From Nymphaea colorata (lineage: Eukaryota > Streptophyta > Magnoliopsida > Nymphaeales > Nymphaeaceae), in NCBI RefSeq assembly GCF_008831285.2, contig NC_045139.1:17528354-17592353 (forward strand): a DNA stretch of 64,000 nt, given 5' to 3'. The notes beneath the pieces were generated by a model, which searched no databases, was not told the origin of the DNA, and worked only from the letters and a program-made list of their open reading frames with translations. The position numbers and the translations under genes are program-made. Below, in pieces: positions 14,201 through 25,988 of the stretch (positions are counted from its first letter, which is position 1; every line of letters begins with the position of its first letter).

Positions 14201-17200
14201 TATCTACGCAGAGCATGAAATCAGCAAATAGTGATGAAGCAGACAGCCAAACAAAGAAAGGATAAACCTGCAAAAGGTTTGTGCACATAGCCATTTCACC
14301 ACAAGTAATATCAGCTCCCAAGGCCTTACAAACCCTTCTGAACGGTAGATTCCCAACAGTTGTCAGAGGAGCAAGATATAATTTCTCTCTAAAATCAATA
14401 AGTTTCTTTTCTCGATGATTTGATTTAAGGTCTGCATCATTTTCTAACAAGTGAAGATCATCAGCCCCAGAAACATTCAATTTCTCAGCATTTGTGGAAG
14501 TGTCTTCTGAGTCTTTTTGTATAGAAGCACTCCCTGCACAACCATGATAGAGAATTTGTTAATAGTGCATAAACTTATTGAACAAATGCGAAACAGATCC
14601 AGAAGCAGCACAACTAGAAAATCTGACATATAGTATGTTCTCTTTGATATTACCATTATCTAAATTGTTGACGGAATAAGCTTCATCCAATAGAATCTTA
14701 GACATTTTCGATGGTCTGCATTCATCTGTTGCAATAATTTCGTCTGAATAATCCTTCTCAAGCACATGTTCGGATACTCCATCATTAAGAGAATTGCTGA
14801 TTTTATCACTGCTTTCATCATTTTTTAGTACATATGTACAATCTGAAATTGATGAAGTATCATCCACCTTTTTTTCCTCTAGCCCTCGAGTTTTTGAGTT
14901 ACCCTTACCCTAAAATTTTGAACATAACAGACCCATTAAGTCCAGCAACCAATATAATTTAACTTGAAAGAAACCAAATAGAACAATCAGCCAATAAAGC
15001 ATTTTCTCTATGCTCTATAGATAAGCTCTACGAAGAGAACAAAACGGATGGTAAGGCCAAATAAAAATGAAAAAAAAAAATCATATGCTCATTTATAGCT
15101 GCAGCTTCAGCAAGAGAAAAATAGTCATCAAAACCACACAATTCAACAATTCAATTCCTTAAGAAGCAAAAGCTTTAACCATTTCTTACCCTCAAATTTT
15201 AGAGTCCTTCCTCAGAAGATGATTATCGTATACAAGTAGATAATGACAGAAAAAAATTGACCAATGCAGTTTATCCAAAGCAGAATCATGAATGTATAAA
15301 CAAATGGTAAATGCCAAAGATAGTGTGATTAGACAAATAAAAAAGTTGCAGTCATCCAAGCAAAAACACAGACACTTAACATTAGTTAGTTTACCTAAAA
15401 ATGCAAAAGATGCAGGAAAACAACCCAGTTCAAGACTAATATGTACCGAAAGGCCAAGCATCTTAAGCTGAAGATCTGCTTTAGGAAAACTGACTTTATT
15501 CTTCCACAAGAGCTTCTGCACATCTTTGTTCAAACCATTTCTTTCAGACATCCTTTGGTGTGTACCCAAACTTTCTGTTGTACAAACATCTTTGTGACTA
15601 CCGGCAAATCTGCAAGTGATTCCATAAGGACATGGCTCTTCATAATCAAGGAAAGGACAATCTCCAGCCAGATCTTTTGGTTTCTGAAAATGAAAAGCAA
15701 CACTGACATACACAAAAAAGATAAGAAATAAAAAATTCATTCTAAATGTAGAGATTACATGATTGCCAATGTACCTGCGCCATATATGCTTCCACGTCAT
15801 GACTGAAACGGCAGTTGCCTTCATATTTGCATGCTTTAGAATTTCCAGTTTTTGCCACCTCGGAACAAATGTGTAAGGCAGATTCCCGTTCCTGAAAAAG
15901 CAACCACGTTTTTATGTTTGTTGTTCTAGTATTGGTAGAAGTATACTTCCAAATTGCATCTGTCAGCAGCGACACAGGAAGAATTGTGATTACCATCTAA
16001 ATCACTATTTTCATGAGGGAGAAAAATAGAAGACATGAAGCAACAAACATAATATAACAAGCAGTTTATGCTCAATTGCTTTGCGCAGGATAAGCAAGTT
16101 AAATGGATGAAACTAATTGAAACTTTTGCTTGAGTGGTCATTCCTTGTCCTCAAAATAAATACTAAATAGAATGTAACATGGAAAAGCATATAAAAAGAA
16201 AGATGATTCACGCTCTTGTCAAGTTCTTGATTCTTTTCAGAAAGCATACAAGATGTGTGTTACACGCATGACAGCAGATTTTCTTTAGCATTCATATAGT
16301 CACTTCCAATAATAATAAGTACATAGTACATACTATATAGTCATGTCAAAATTTATGAGTATCCTGCAGGAACAGGAGAGGAGAGAAAAGAATATCATAA
16401 AGCTATATGAAGCCAAGTCAAACAAGCACATAGCTAAGTGAGAGACCACAAAATACAAAGATGAAACTTATTTAACAAGATAGGTGTGAACAATCCACTT
16501 TCTTCTTTTTAATTGAGAAAAGACATTCTAGAACTTATGTAGCACCACTAACTCATGGGGATGACAAAGATGTCATTTAAACAACCGCAAAATGTGCTCC
16601 AGAACAGCTCAGGAATCCCATTATGCGGAAGCTATATTATCACCCATGAAATTTCTAGCATGTAACATAGTTTAAGAAATCTGCGTTGTCTGCATGCAAT
16701 TTCAGTAATTTCTCTCAGTGACATATTCCAGTCATTGTTTGGACTTTAAAGACCGACCAAGGTCAATGTCAATCCCATTAACTCTGATTAACCTACTAGG
16801 TCTGACTATCTTAGTTCTTGTATAAGTAGCAATAAAGTTCATTCACATGAAGGTACAGAATAATTATTAAAATGGAAACGAAGATGTTTGGGCTGAATTA
16901 TCTACTGGCAAGGCCAGGATCAGTTTAACTTGTTAAAGCACTGCAGCCAATCCATTTTCCATGTTTCATAACTACTTATTACAATGATCTTGGTGGCACT
17001 AAATGTTCCCATTATTGTAACTTATTTCAGGACAGGATGGTTTCTAACATGGTTTTTTTTTACCACTCACGTGCGTGTTTCTGTGGATATTTGTAGCTTC
17101 CTAAGTACTTAAAACAGGCTAAAGCATACAGAAGATCACTTAATTATCTGTGAGATTAGCCACCAATGTTAAAAACACGATTCACTCCATTTTTTCTCTA

Positions 17201-18629
17201 GTTAATATCCGACTATCTTGGTTGACAGACCACTGACTAGTCTGTAACTCTGTATGACTAGTCAACTGCCTAATCAGGGGTTCAGCACCTAGGCCCTGGC
17301 CCGAAAGTTGCCAGAGCCTAGTTGGGGGACTAGTCCACTGACTAGGCATACGGGTCGGCTAAATAGTTGTTGACCGATTGGTTGGATTTAGGTCCATGCA
17401 ATTTACGTTTGGCTAGTCTATTTTTTTACCTTCTCAAGGATGACAAATTTATAGAAAGTTAAGAGACTGTTACAAAGGTCAGGCGTGCCAATGCCATATT
17501 CTCTCCTTCCTGATGCTTCTGGATCATCGTTCCTGCATGCATGTATAGACACATACACACACACACACATCTTCCTGAAGCTTCTGGAAATACATTCCTG
17601 TGCCTAGGTGCACTCACTCACACAAACACACACTCTCTCTCATCTACCTCGGCAGACTGATGTGGCATTTGAAAATTTCCAACCCACACTTGCAACTAGT
17701 ACAATTATAAGAGGTACTCGGATAAATCCACCTTCATGATTTATTTAACGCTCACTTCGTAGGATAAAAAAAGCCTAAGGTGATACTTGTGGTGACAGGT
17801 AAAGCAAAATAAAGTGCAATGGAAGTGATGGATATGCACAAGTGAAAACGGACAAAGATCATTTAAAACAAAAAAAAACTGGCTAGGATTTATTCGCATT
17901 GGATCTGCTTTCCCGTTTGCAGCATCAATCTCCTTCCTTCGTCGACTCCTCGTTTTGCTTTCCATCTAGCGTTCTTTTGCTCGTTAGTTTGCATAATGCC
18001 GGTCTTTATCTCTTGTGATTATCAGTTGCTCCTGTAATAATTTGTCCCTTTCATTTGTTATCTAAAGTTAAGATAGCCAATACGAATTTCTGTTACCTTC
18101 ACATGATACAATGCTCGTGGTTCATGTGACAATTTATCCTCCCTTCCAGTTCTCTTCAATAATTTCTTAAAGCAACATGGAACGTTATAAGCAACTGAAC
18201 CACCAAAACCACGTGATTCCGTTAATTAAAGAAGACCGATATATGAACAAAACGTAAAGGAAATGTGCACGAGAAAAATGCAAACCGACGAATCGCCATG
18301 ACCGATCGATCAGATTTGCGGCGTTAATGTGATAATGAGAAAAAGTGAAGGGGTGGCGGCCTTACGAGTTGACGCTCCCTCTTGAGCTGCCGCTTCGACT
18401 TCTTTTCCTTCGCGACAACAGGGACTCCGTTCTTCTCATGAACTTCTTCGTCTGGCTTCTCCCTGCGGGCAGCCGATCTCTGGGGCGCGGCGCAGAGGAA
18501 CTCCCTGTTCACGGGGGCGATGGCCCGCGCAACCAATTCCTCCGGCGTCGGAGCCTCCCGCACGGCCGGCAGATAATGCATCGCATCAAGTTTCTCTCCG
18601 TCCACCAAACTCTCGCCGGCGACCTCCAT
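11279..18629 (-). CDS. DUS3: tRNA-dihydrouridine(47) synthase, DUS3-like, with CCCH zinc fingers
   Basis: Ten exons join in frame: 18629-18366, 15891-15775, 15683-15447, 14909-14654, 14533-14268, 13639-13367, 12991-12710, 12533-12413, 11867-11698, 11377-11279. The product is 694 residues, ending in a TGA. The family reduces a uridine of the tRNA variable-loop region to dihydrouridine with FMN and NAD(P)H. Visible features are two CCCH fingers (C97-x11-C109-x5-C115-x3-H119 and C136-x8-C145-x5-C151-x5-H157), a low-complexity linker (about 207-335), then the TIM-barrel starting at [14 protein letters not shown] (345-358). The catalytic Cys is C432 in NMGCPID. FMN/phosphate-binding blocks [10 protein letters not shown] (500-509) and GNGD (533-536) and a C-terminal helical domain follow. 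Length and order match plant DUS3 proteins. The N-terminus (1-88) is charged and Lys-rich. Intron 1 is 2.5 kb. Confidence 0.93.
15892..18365 (-). other. Large first intron of the DUS3 gene (2.47 kb)
   Basis: The intron runs from the donor after residue 88 to the acceptor before the first zinc finger. It contains no coding exon I can support. Within 17215-17400 there is a repeat-like stretch with several CTAG/CCTAGG-type words, and at 17540-17640 there are CA microsatellites flanked by a partly duplicated TTCCTGA-GCTTCTGGA segment. These look like inserted non-coding repeats. Confidence 0.6.
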
Positions 18630-19070
18630 CTTCTCCCCCCTCGCTTCTTCCCTCTCCTAGGGTTTCCTCTGCTCAACCGCTGCAGTTCGTCCTCCACCAC
18701 TAGCAGCGGAGTGGCGGCAGACTGGGCGGGAGGGGCCCCCAGCCTAAACGGATAAAATGCGCTATCTAACGGCCCCTTCTCGTCATTTTGGGGTTGCTCA
18801 ATTTCGCGTTTTTATAACAACAGATGCGATTCGTTTAATTGGTTTCCATATACAAAGTTACGCCCTTTGCTGCTGTGTCGACTTGGTAATAATAGATAAT
18901 TCTCGTATTATGTGAGTAAGAATTAATGAACAAGAACATCACAAAGATAAATAGTTAATAAAAATATGTACTCATGGGACGTCAAAAGCATGTTGGCTAA
19001 TTACCATTAGTTGGATTAACGCGCTTTCCACGAGAGTTGAGCTCGAGCTCGGTCAGCTTTATTAGACTCT

Positions 19071-19124
19071 ACTCATATATTGATCGGCTCAAGCTTGACT
19101 CATATATTGATCGGCTCAAGCTTG
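19071..19124. repeat. 27-bp perfect tandem duplication
   Basis: Two adjacent identical copies of a unit starting ACTCATATATTGATCGGCTC occupy 19071-19097 and 19098-19124. It sits in the A+T-rich part of the divergent promoter region and overlaps no gene. Confidence 0.9.
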
Positions 19125-20300
19125 ACTAGAGTTGTATAATGTCTGCTCAAACTTGTTGTCATGATAGATAGAGTCATGGCTCAAATTTGACTACTTTAAA
19201 TTGGTTTACAACTCCCGTCATTTGGATAAATCCATTTCATTAGTTTTTAATTTTTGAAGATTTAAAAAATAATAAAAAAATTTATATTAGATGAGTGTCA
19301 TTGAATTTAATTGAGAGTATATATATACATATATTTTTGTAAAATGAGTTGTTTTTAACCACATTAACTAATTATAGCATGAGGACGAGCTACACCAATC
19401 AAATTCTCTTCAATCAATTGGTGAGCCATTCCAAAGGATTTCATGTCCAAAGTAAATTGTAAAAGTTAGTTGGCTATTTGTTGTCATGAATGCTATAGCA
19501 TGCCATGCAAAGAAAACCGATAAAAACCGTGGACTTAAAGTCCGACCTTTTGATTTTAAATATTAAATATAACATTTCTTCAATGCAAAAAAAGTAAAAT
19601 AAAAATTTTAAGTATGAAACTTAAGTTAAACATAAAATCTTTAGTTGAATAAACTATGAATTTTACTATAGCTCTATTACCACACCAACCAAAGCATGTC
19701 ATTTTAGATTCACATCAAGTTATAGAGATTTAAACCACTAAGGAACATGTTTACAAAGTTCATTACAATTTCCATATATTTGAAGGCCATATGATATAAA
19801 TTTTACATCAGCATATGGGTCTATATCAAACAACTACTGAACATGTTTACAAAGTTAATTATAATTTTAATATCGTTCCAAAAGGCAAAATACTATAGGT
19901 TTTATATTTTAATACATAAACATTCTTAGAAATAAATTTACTTTTAATTTTCACTAAGCACGAAGAGCGTAGGGAATCCGTTGGTAATTACGAGAATGTG
20001 GGCTTGTTTTAGATTATAGTCACGTTTTGAGAGTGTTTCCGAAAGATTTCCTGATATCGAAAAGAAACAAGAAAGGGAAGAGCGCTCGGCGGCGAGGTGG
20101 ATCAGATAAAACGCACAGGGTGCCGAAAAGAAACCATGTTGGTTTTGTGAAGGTTGCTCCCGGCAGAGTCGTTCTCTGGGGAAAGCTCCGGCCTACCCTA
20201 CCTTTCCGTTTAGCGAAAAAGACGAGGCGGAACGGCGGAAAAGGGAACCCCGAAGCCTCTCTCTTAGAAGCATCCGGTGCTTGTCTTCAATTTCATCGAG

Positions 20301-20717
20301 GTAAGCAATCGCTCTGGCTCCTTCCCTCATATTTGATCGTTTCGTCCTTCGCTCTTTCCTTGGTTGTAACATCTTAATTTCTCTTCATACAAATCGTCTC
20401 GAGTTTTGGTTCCCTTTCAGTAAGGCGAGCAATCGTTTCCATCGTCTCGCTTTTTCTTGGGATTTACAGGGATAGTGTTTAGTGCATTCATGGGTTTCTC
20501 TCGACACTTTGTTTTGGTATATGAATGTCAGGGGTTTTATTTGGAGTTAAATATTGTTTTGTCTGATCGATTATGCGGTTGAGCTTCGGGAGAGGATGGG
20601 TTTAGCTTTTGTAGGATTTAACTAATGAAGTGTAGTATAATTTCTATCGGCTGCTGTATATTATGGGTTTGAGGGTAGTTTGTGATTAAAGTTGCATTGG
20701 TGTTGCTGAGGTCGCAG
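20301..20717 (+). other. Predicted 5'-UTR intron of the hnRNP Q-like gene
   Basis: The donor ATCGAG|GTAAGC at 20300/20301 and the acceptor GTCGCAG|GGG at 20717/20718 flank a T-rich segment. The start codon follows 9 nt after the acceptor. Leader introns in this position are common in plant RNA-binding protein genes. Prediction rests on splice motifs and base composition only. Confidence 0.5.
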
Positions 20718-20726
20718 GGGTTGGAA

Positions 20727-23700
20727 ATGAGGACCCCGAAGTCGGGTTCGGCAAAGAAGACGGCAGCGAAGAAGGATACTGAGAAGGCGCCGCTGAAGGC
20801 CGAGGCTTCATCGACCAGCGGTGCGATTGAACCTTCGTCGAAGACGGTGGAGACGAAGCCAAACCCTGCATCTGGAGGCAAGGTCACGCGGAGCAATGCT
20901 GCTGCTAAACAAGCGACGCCGAAAGCTGTAGAGGAAGCCAAAGGTTTGAGTTATTATCTGTCTCAGTATTGTTCTTGTGCCTTGTTACTCATTAACCTCT
21001 GCCTCACTGTTTTTTGGATAGTGGGATTACTTTGGACGTTGATTGAATTTAGGAAAATTATGAAAAGCAGACGTGTGTATGAGTCGGTTCTTGCCACCAT
21101 TCGTTTACTTTACCTGTTTCGACTGGTTGTTTGATATTGTATTTTCGAGGTCGATTCATTAGCATATAAATTATCGGTCTTTGTTTACCAGTCGATGATT
21201 CTACAAGTGGACCTGCTCGTGCCACCACTCCTGTGGCTGGAGATACCAAAACAACTCCAGCTGGGAATACAAAGAAAACTCCTTCTACGAAGACCCCCGA
21301 AAAGAAAGCAGTTGGGAAAGCAAAATCTGGCACCGGAGCTAAGGCTGCAGCTTCAAAACCAAAGCTGGTTGGATCAGTAGTTGCTGAGGCTGGGAACCGT
21401 GGTGATGCTGTTGCTACAGAAAAAGAGATTGCCATACCAGTGCCCAAGGATGAACCGAAAGAAAACAAGGCACGTGATTTCAAGCGAGATAGACAACTGG
21501 ACAACACAGTAGATGAAGAGGAGACTGAAGATGCAGAGTTGAACGAGGAGGATGACATCGAGGAGATGGACTATGATGCACAAGAAAATTTCGAGGAGCC
21601 CAGTGATGAGGAGGAAGAAGGTTCTGAAGCAGATGAAGAGCAAGAGGAAATGGAAGAAGAGCAGCAACTTCAGATGACTGAGATTGTGAAGGAGAGGAAG
21701 CTAAAGAAAGAGCAGGAGATATTTGTTGGTGGTTTGGATAGAGATGCTGTGGAGGAGGATATAAAGAAGGCATTTGAGGGCATAGGAAAGATTGTTGAAG
21801 TTCGTTTGCACAAGGACTTTCTTACAAACAAGAACAAGGGTTTTGCATTTGTGCAATTTGCCACCAAGGAGGAAGCAAATCGTGCATTGTCTGAATTAAA
21901 ATTTCCTATGGTCTGCTTACATTTTCCCACTGGTTTTGCTTCTTTGATGTTTTAAAATTTATGTGTTTTTTCTCGTCTCTAGGATTGTCATGGTAATCTT
22001 TTAAATACTTGTAATTTCAGATCAAAGGAAAGCGATGTGGAATTGCACCAAGCGAGGACAATGATACACTCTTCTTGGGAAACATTTGCAATACATGGAC
22101 TAAGGAGGCCGTAAGTGAAAGATTGTTGCTAAATCTAGCATGCACTGTCTCTCTCAGGAATGATTCTCTTTGTGAGCTGATATCAGGACATTATTTCAGA
22201 TTAAGCGGAAACTCAGGGACTATGGAGTTGATGGGGTTGACAATATCACTTTAGTTGCAGATACACAAAATGAAGGTTTAAGCCGTGGGTTTGCCTTCCT
22301 AGAGTTCTCTTGTCATCTGGATGCAATGCATGCATACAAACGTTTGCAAAAACCCGATGTCATATTTGGACATCCTGAAAGAACCGCAAAAGTTGCTTTT
22401 GCAGAACCCATTCGAGAACCAGATGAGGAAATAATGGCTCAGGTTCTTTCCTGCTTCCTTTTTTATTGGAGTTCAGAAACTAGAAACCCTTCTTCGTAGC
22501 TTTGCATTTGATGTGGTCTTGTAAGTTTCTATGTTTTCTTGTTGTACAGGTCAAGTCTGTCTTTGTGGATGGATTACCACCACATTGGGATGAAGATCGG
22601 GTGAAGGAGCAATTGAAATCTTATGGAGAAATTGAACGTGTGGTTTTGGCTCGTAACATGCCAACTGCCAAGCGGAAGGATTTTGGTTTTGTTAACTTCA
22701 CTGCTCATGAAGCTGCAGTAGCTTGTGCTAATGGTTTAAACAACAGTGAACTTAGTGATGGAAAGATAAAGGTACTGTACTTTGTCCTAGTGACATGCTT
22801 TAGTCATTTGTTTGTAACTTCATGTGATGGTCAATGTTGATTGAAACTGTTTATGTGAAACAAAAAGGGGACGTCATTTACACTTTATCCATGTATATTT
22901 GTAATTTTGTAGTATCTCCATTTATTTAATTTCTTGTTCGGCAAAGTAGCTTTTGATATAGGTTAGTTTATCTATTTCTATTTCAACAGTGACTTGACAG
23001 TCTACATATATTTTCTGCAATATATTTTTACATGGTAAGCCATAATGTTATATCCTGCTGATTCTATATTCCAATATCACTCTATTGTTGCATGCGGATT
23101 TCTGATGTTGCAGCTGAACTCTATATCAGCGAATTTGAACCCAAGTCACATGCGTGATGGAACGGGGGCAGGTTCGGGTACGGAGATGTGGGTACGGGCA
23201 CGATAACCTTAGAAAATATCGGTACAGTGGTATGGCAGGGTATATATATAGATATATGCAAAATACCAGAAAAAATTCAGAATGAAAGCAACATTTTAAA
23301 TAAAAAAGTAATATAAACAAAAATAGTACATGTTAATGACCAATGACTCACAAAAATAGAATCAAAATTGAGTTAGAAGTAAGCTAAATTAAATAAAACT
23401 GTAAAAGTAAGCAGTTTAGATCAGTTTCGACCCAAAAAGTGCCTTGGTGTGTCCAGGCACCCTTTTTGCTGTGTCAGTACGGTGACACGGGTACGGGGGC
23501 CTTATTAAAATATCCATGTGACTTAGATTTGATTAAAATTATGTTTTAATTAATTAAGATATAGTCAGCCTCATTTCGGTTAAACTCATTGGTGGTTCTG
23601 AGTCTCGGACCCAACCTGTGCCCTGTGCCATAAAAAATATCAATTATGTATTATGCTTTAGCTTGTTACTGAAAAGTTAGGGGTCAATGGGTGGCCCGTT

Positions 23701-25841
23701 AAAAACTAGGCCAACTCGTGTCCTATCCTTTCTTGTACTTGCAGTGTGCTGGTGTTTAGAGTCAGTCTCATATGGTAAGCCTACTGCAGGATCTGATCCA
23801 ATCCTCTGTGCTGTACAATAATTCTAAATAATTTGTTGTCATGCTTTGATTTTTCCCGGAAGGCTAGTCCAATTTCTGAAAAGCTAGTTGCTGATTGGCA
23901 ACTGGTAAAACTTAAAAAGCAGGCCAACATCTATCATGGTCTTTTATGGATGGAGATGTGGTGTTTGCGAGTAAAGATAGGATATATGAAATTAACTGCA
24001 TTTGAAGTACCACTGATCTATGATTGGATCAACAGTTAGCTAGTTCACTTGTTCAACATGCCGTTGCCTCAATGGTGCTGACCTTTGGTTTCTTGAGATA
24101 TATGTTAGCTAGTTCACTTGTTCAACATGCCGTTGCCTCAATGGTGCTGACCTTTGGTTTCTTGAGATATATGGCTATTTTTCCCATATAAAGCATGCTG
24201 TGGTGTATTTTTTTAAAAAATATAAATAAATACATTAAAGGGAAGCTTGTTCCTCATGTGTTTTGCAGAATGTTTGTCTTAAACTGAAGTTATTAATTGC
24301 TGGAGTGTGCATTCCTTTCAAATAAGTTTTATTTTATTATCCAATTTATTTCGTTTTTTAAGTTAAAGCTTGAATAAAGTCACTTCAGAGGATGCCCAAG
24401 CATTCATATTCTGTTCCCTGCTGCTAATGCTGGTGATATACACTTGTTAATTGTAAGACTGCTGTTTATCATGTTTTTATAGATGAAAACAAAAGCTAGG
24501 CTTGCAAATCCTTTACCGAAGACTCAAGCTGTTAAAGGTGGCATGCGTGGTGGGTTTAGGATTGGTCATTCAGGCATTGGAACATACTCTCGCTTTCGTA
24601 AGTTTAGCACGTCAGCCCTTGTCAGCTGTCACGGCAGTCATGCTAGTTAATTTTCACATTCAATACTGCATCTCATTAATGTGTATCACACAGGAAGAGG
24701 CTTTGGCATGGGTAGGCATCCTTTCCAGAGGGGTGTATTTCACCGTGGCAGAGGATTTCATCCGCGTGGTCGTGGAGGTGGCAGGTTTCCTCATGCTGGC
24801 GTAAATGCTGACTCACGGGGAAGATATTCTTTCATCGGGCGAGGTCTATATGAATTTATAAGTTTTGTGAATATTATTTGCTTTAGCTACTGTTTTGGAT
24901 TGATTTTCATCAAACAAGGAGGTTAGATTGTTAAAATTTCTAGTGAGATGCAGTTATTTTCCTTTCTGATTTTTGTTTTCATGCTTGTCTATCATATAGG
25001 AGGTAGGAGGGGATCCTTCAGAGGTGCTTATGAAGGATCTAGCCATAGGTTTGAATTTGACAATGGCAGGCGTGGTTCATTTGAACGAGGCCATGGAAGG
25101 TCTTTCCATTCTAGGAGGTATCCGTATCAATCAGAGCAGGAATTTGAACAACCCTATAGTGGTAGATATTATGGTGATGATTCATATTACTATGGCGATA
25201 CTGGTCGCAGTGCAAAGCGACCTTTTTCTTTAATGGTAGGTAGACTTGAATGGAGCTTAAATGTGTGGAATTATACATTTGCAGAGTTTGATATTTTAAG
25301 ACCCTTTATTTCAGGAGCGTGAACCAGGTTATATAGATGCTGGAAGCAGGCTACGTTCTCGTTATGATCATTCTGATCCGGTGTATAGTGGTTCACATTT
25401 TCAAGGTTTGTAATGTCTTTTGAATTAGCTATTCCGTGACTTGGATATGTAATGTTTCAATTTCATGTACATGTCATGCTAATGTGTAATATGTAGTGAT
25501 TTTATTTTATTCATTTATTTATTTTAGATCCTTTGGATGCTGGAAGGGGACTGTATTCACGTGATTACTATGGTTCAGATGTAAGTACCAACTTGTTAGC
25601 TAGATTGCGATGTTGTTTTTTACTTTTCCTGTTCCTTTTCTCTATTTACTTCTGCTCCCTCCCTATCTTTCTCCACTTCTTGTTGCCATCTTACGGTATG
25701 GTGGATATTCTTCTGTTAGAATATATAACCTGATGATATTTCTATTGCATACTTTTTCATCCTCTTCAATTGCAGCTTGGTGGTGGTGGATACTCATCTT
25801 TTTATGGCGGACACTCATCTGGAAGGGGTTATTACTATTAG
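20727..25841 (+). CDS. hnRNP Q/R-like RNA-binding protein with three RRMs and RG/Y-rich tail
   Basis: Eleven coding exons join in frame: 20727-20943, 21192-21910, 22021-22110, 22200-22442, 22550-22771, 24483-24597, 24694-24843, 25000-25235, 25315-25405, 25528-25580, 25776-25841, giving 733 residues. The N-terminal third is Lys/Ala/Thr-rich and then strongly acidic (runs of E and D before about residue 225). RRM1 spans about 238-325 with RNP2 IFVGGL and RNP1 KGFAFVQF. RRM2 spans about 326-412 (LFLGNI, RGFAFLEF). RRM3 spans about 424-497 (VFVDGL, KDFGFVNF). The remainder (about 510-733) is RGG/RGF-like and Tyr-rich. Three consecutive RRMs with this spacing are typical of the hnRNP Q/R (SYNCRIP) group, which includes plant LIF2 relatives; the acidic N-terminus also resembles nucleolin. 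Expected role is nuclear mRNA processing or chromatin-associated RNA binding. Intron 5 (1.7 kb) carries two repeat structures. Confidence 0.9.
23143..23524. mobile_element. Possible small non-autonomous element with 10-bp inverted ends
   Basis: Inside intron 5 of the hnRNP-like gene, AAGTCACATG (23143-23152) and its exact reverse complement CATGTGACTT (23515-23524) bound a 382-bp segment. Both ends carry GGGTACGG-type words just inside the inverted repeats. No target-site duplication is obvious, so a MITE is plausible but not shown. Confidence 0.35.
24035..24172. repeat. 69-bp perfect tandem duplication in intron 5
   Basis: A 69-bp unit beginning GTTAGCTAGTTCACTTGTTC is present twice in direct succession, 24035-24103 and 24104-24172, with no mismatch seen. 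It lies in intron 5 of the hnRNP-like gene, about 310 bp upstream of the next acceptor. The lack of divergence implies a recent event or an assembly artefact. Confidence 0.92.
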
Positions 25842-25851
25842 TAGCATATTG

Positions 25852-25988
25852 GTAACACAACCCACTTGATTGTCATCTTGTTGCTCTTGTTTAATCCATT
25901 GAAATTACTTATGACCAGTATCCTCCTTTGCATTTTGAGATTATTGTCTCACATTACTTTTGATTTTTGATGAGAAGTATTTTTGCAG
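25852..25988 (+). other. Possible 3'-UTR intron of the hnRNP-like gene
   Basis: Ten bases after the stop codon a donor (ATATTG|GTAACA) is followed 137 nt later by a T-rich tract and TTTTGCAG. An exon-like stretch follows. An intron this close downstream of the stop would normally not trigger nonsense-mediated decay, but this is a motif-based prediction. Confidence 0.4.

Larger units (their letters stand above)
18630..20726. other. Head-to-head intergenic region plus 5' UTR of the hnRNP-like gene
   Basis: This 2.1 kb lies between divergent starts: DUS3 on minus and the hnRNP Q-like gene on plus. The first part (18630-18790) is GC-rich proximal promoter of DUS3. The middle (18840-19970) is A+T-rich and holds a 27-bp tandem duplication at 19071-19124. 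From about 20020 the sequence becomes GC-richer and reads as 5' UTR, with a good donor at 20301 and acceptor ending at 20717. I infer a 417-nt leader intron just upstream of the start codon. Confidence 0.55.

Noticed and set aside
15192-15824. 210-residue minus-strand open frame
   Set aside because: Only its middle (15447-15683) is a real DUS3 exon; the rest reads through introns, shown by good splice sites at both ends.
18345-18755. 136-residue plus-strand open frame
   Set aside because: Antisense shadow of DUS3 exon 1 and its GC-rich promoter; no splice continuation and no known domain.
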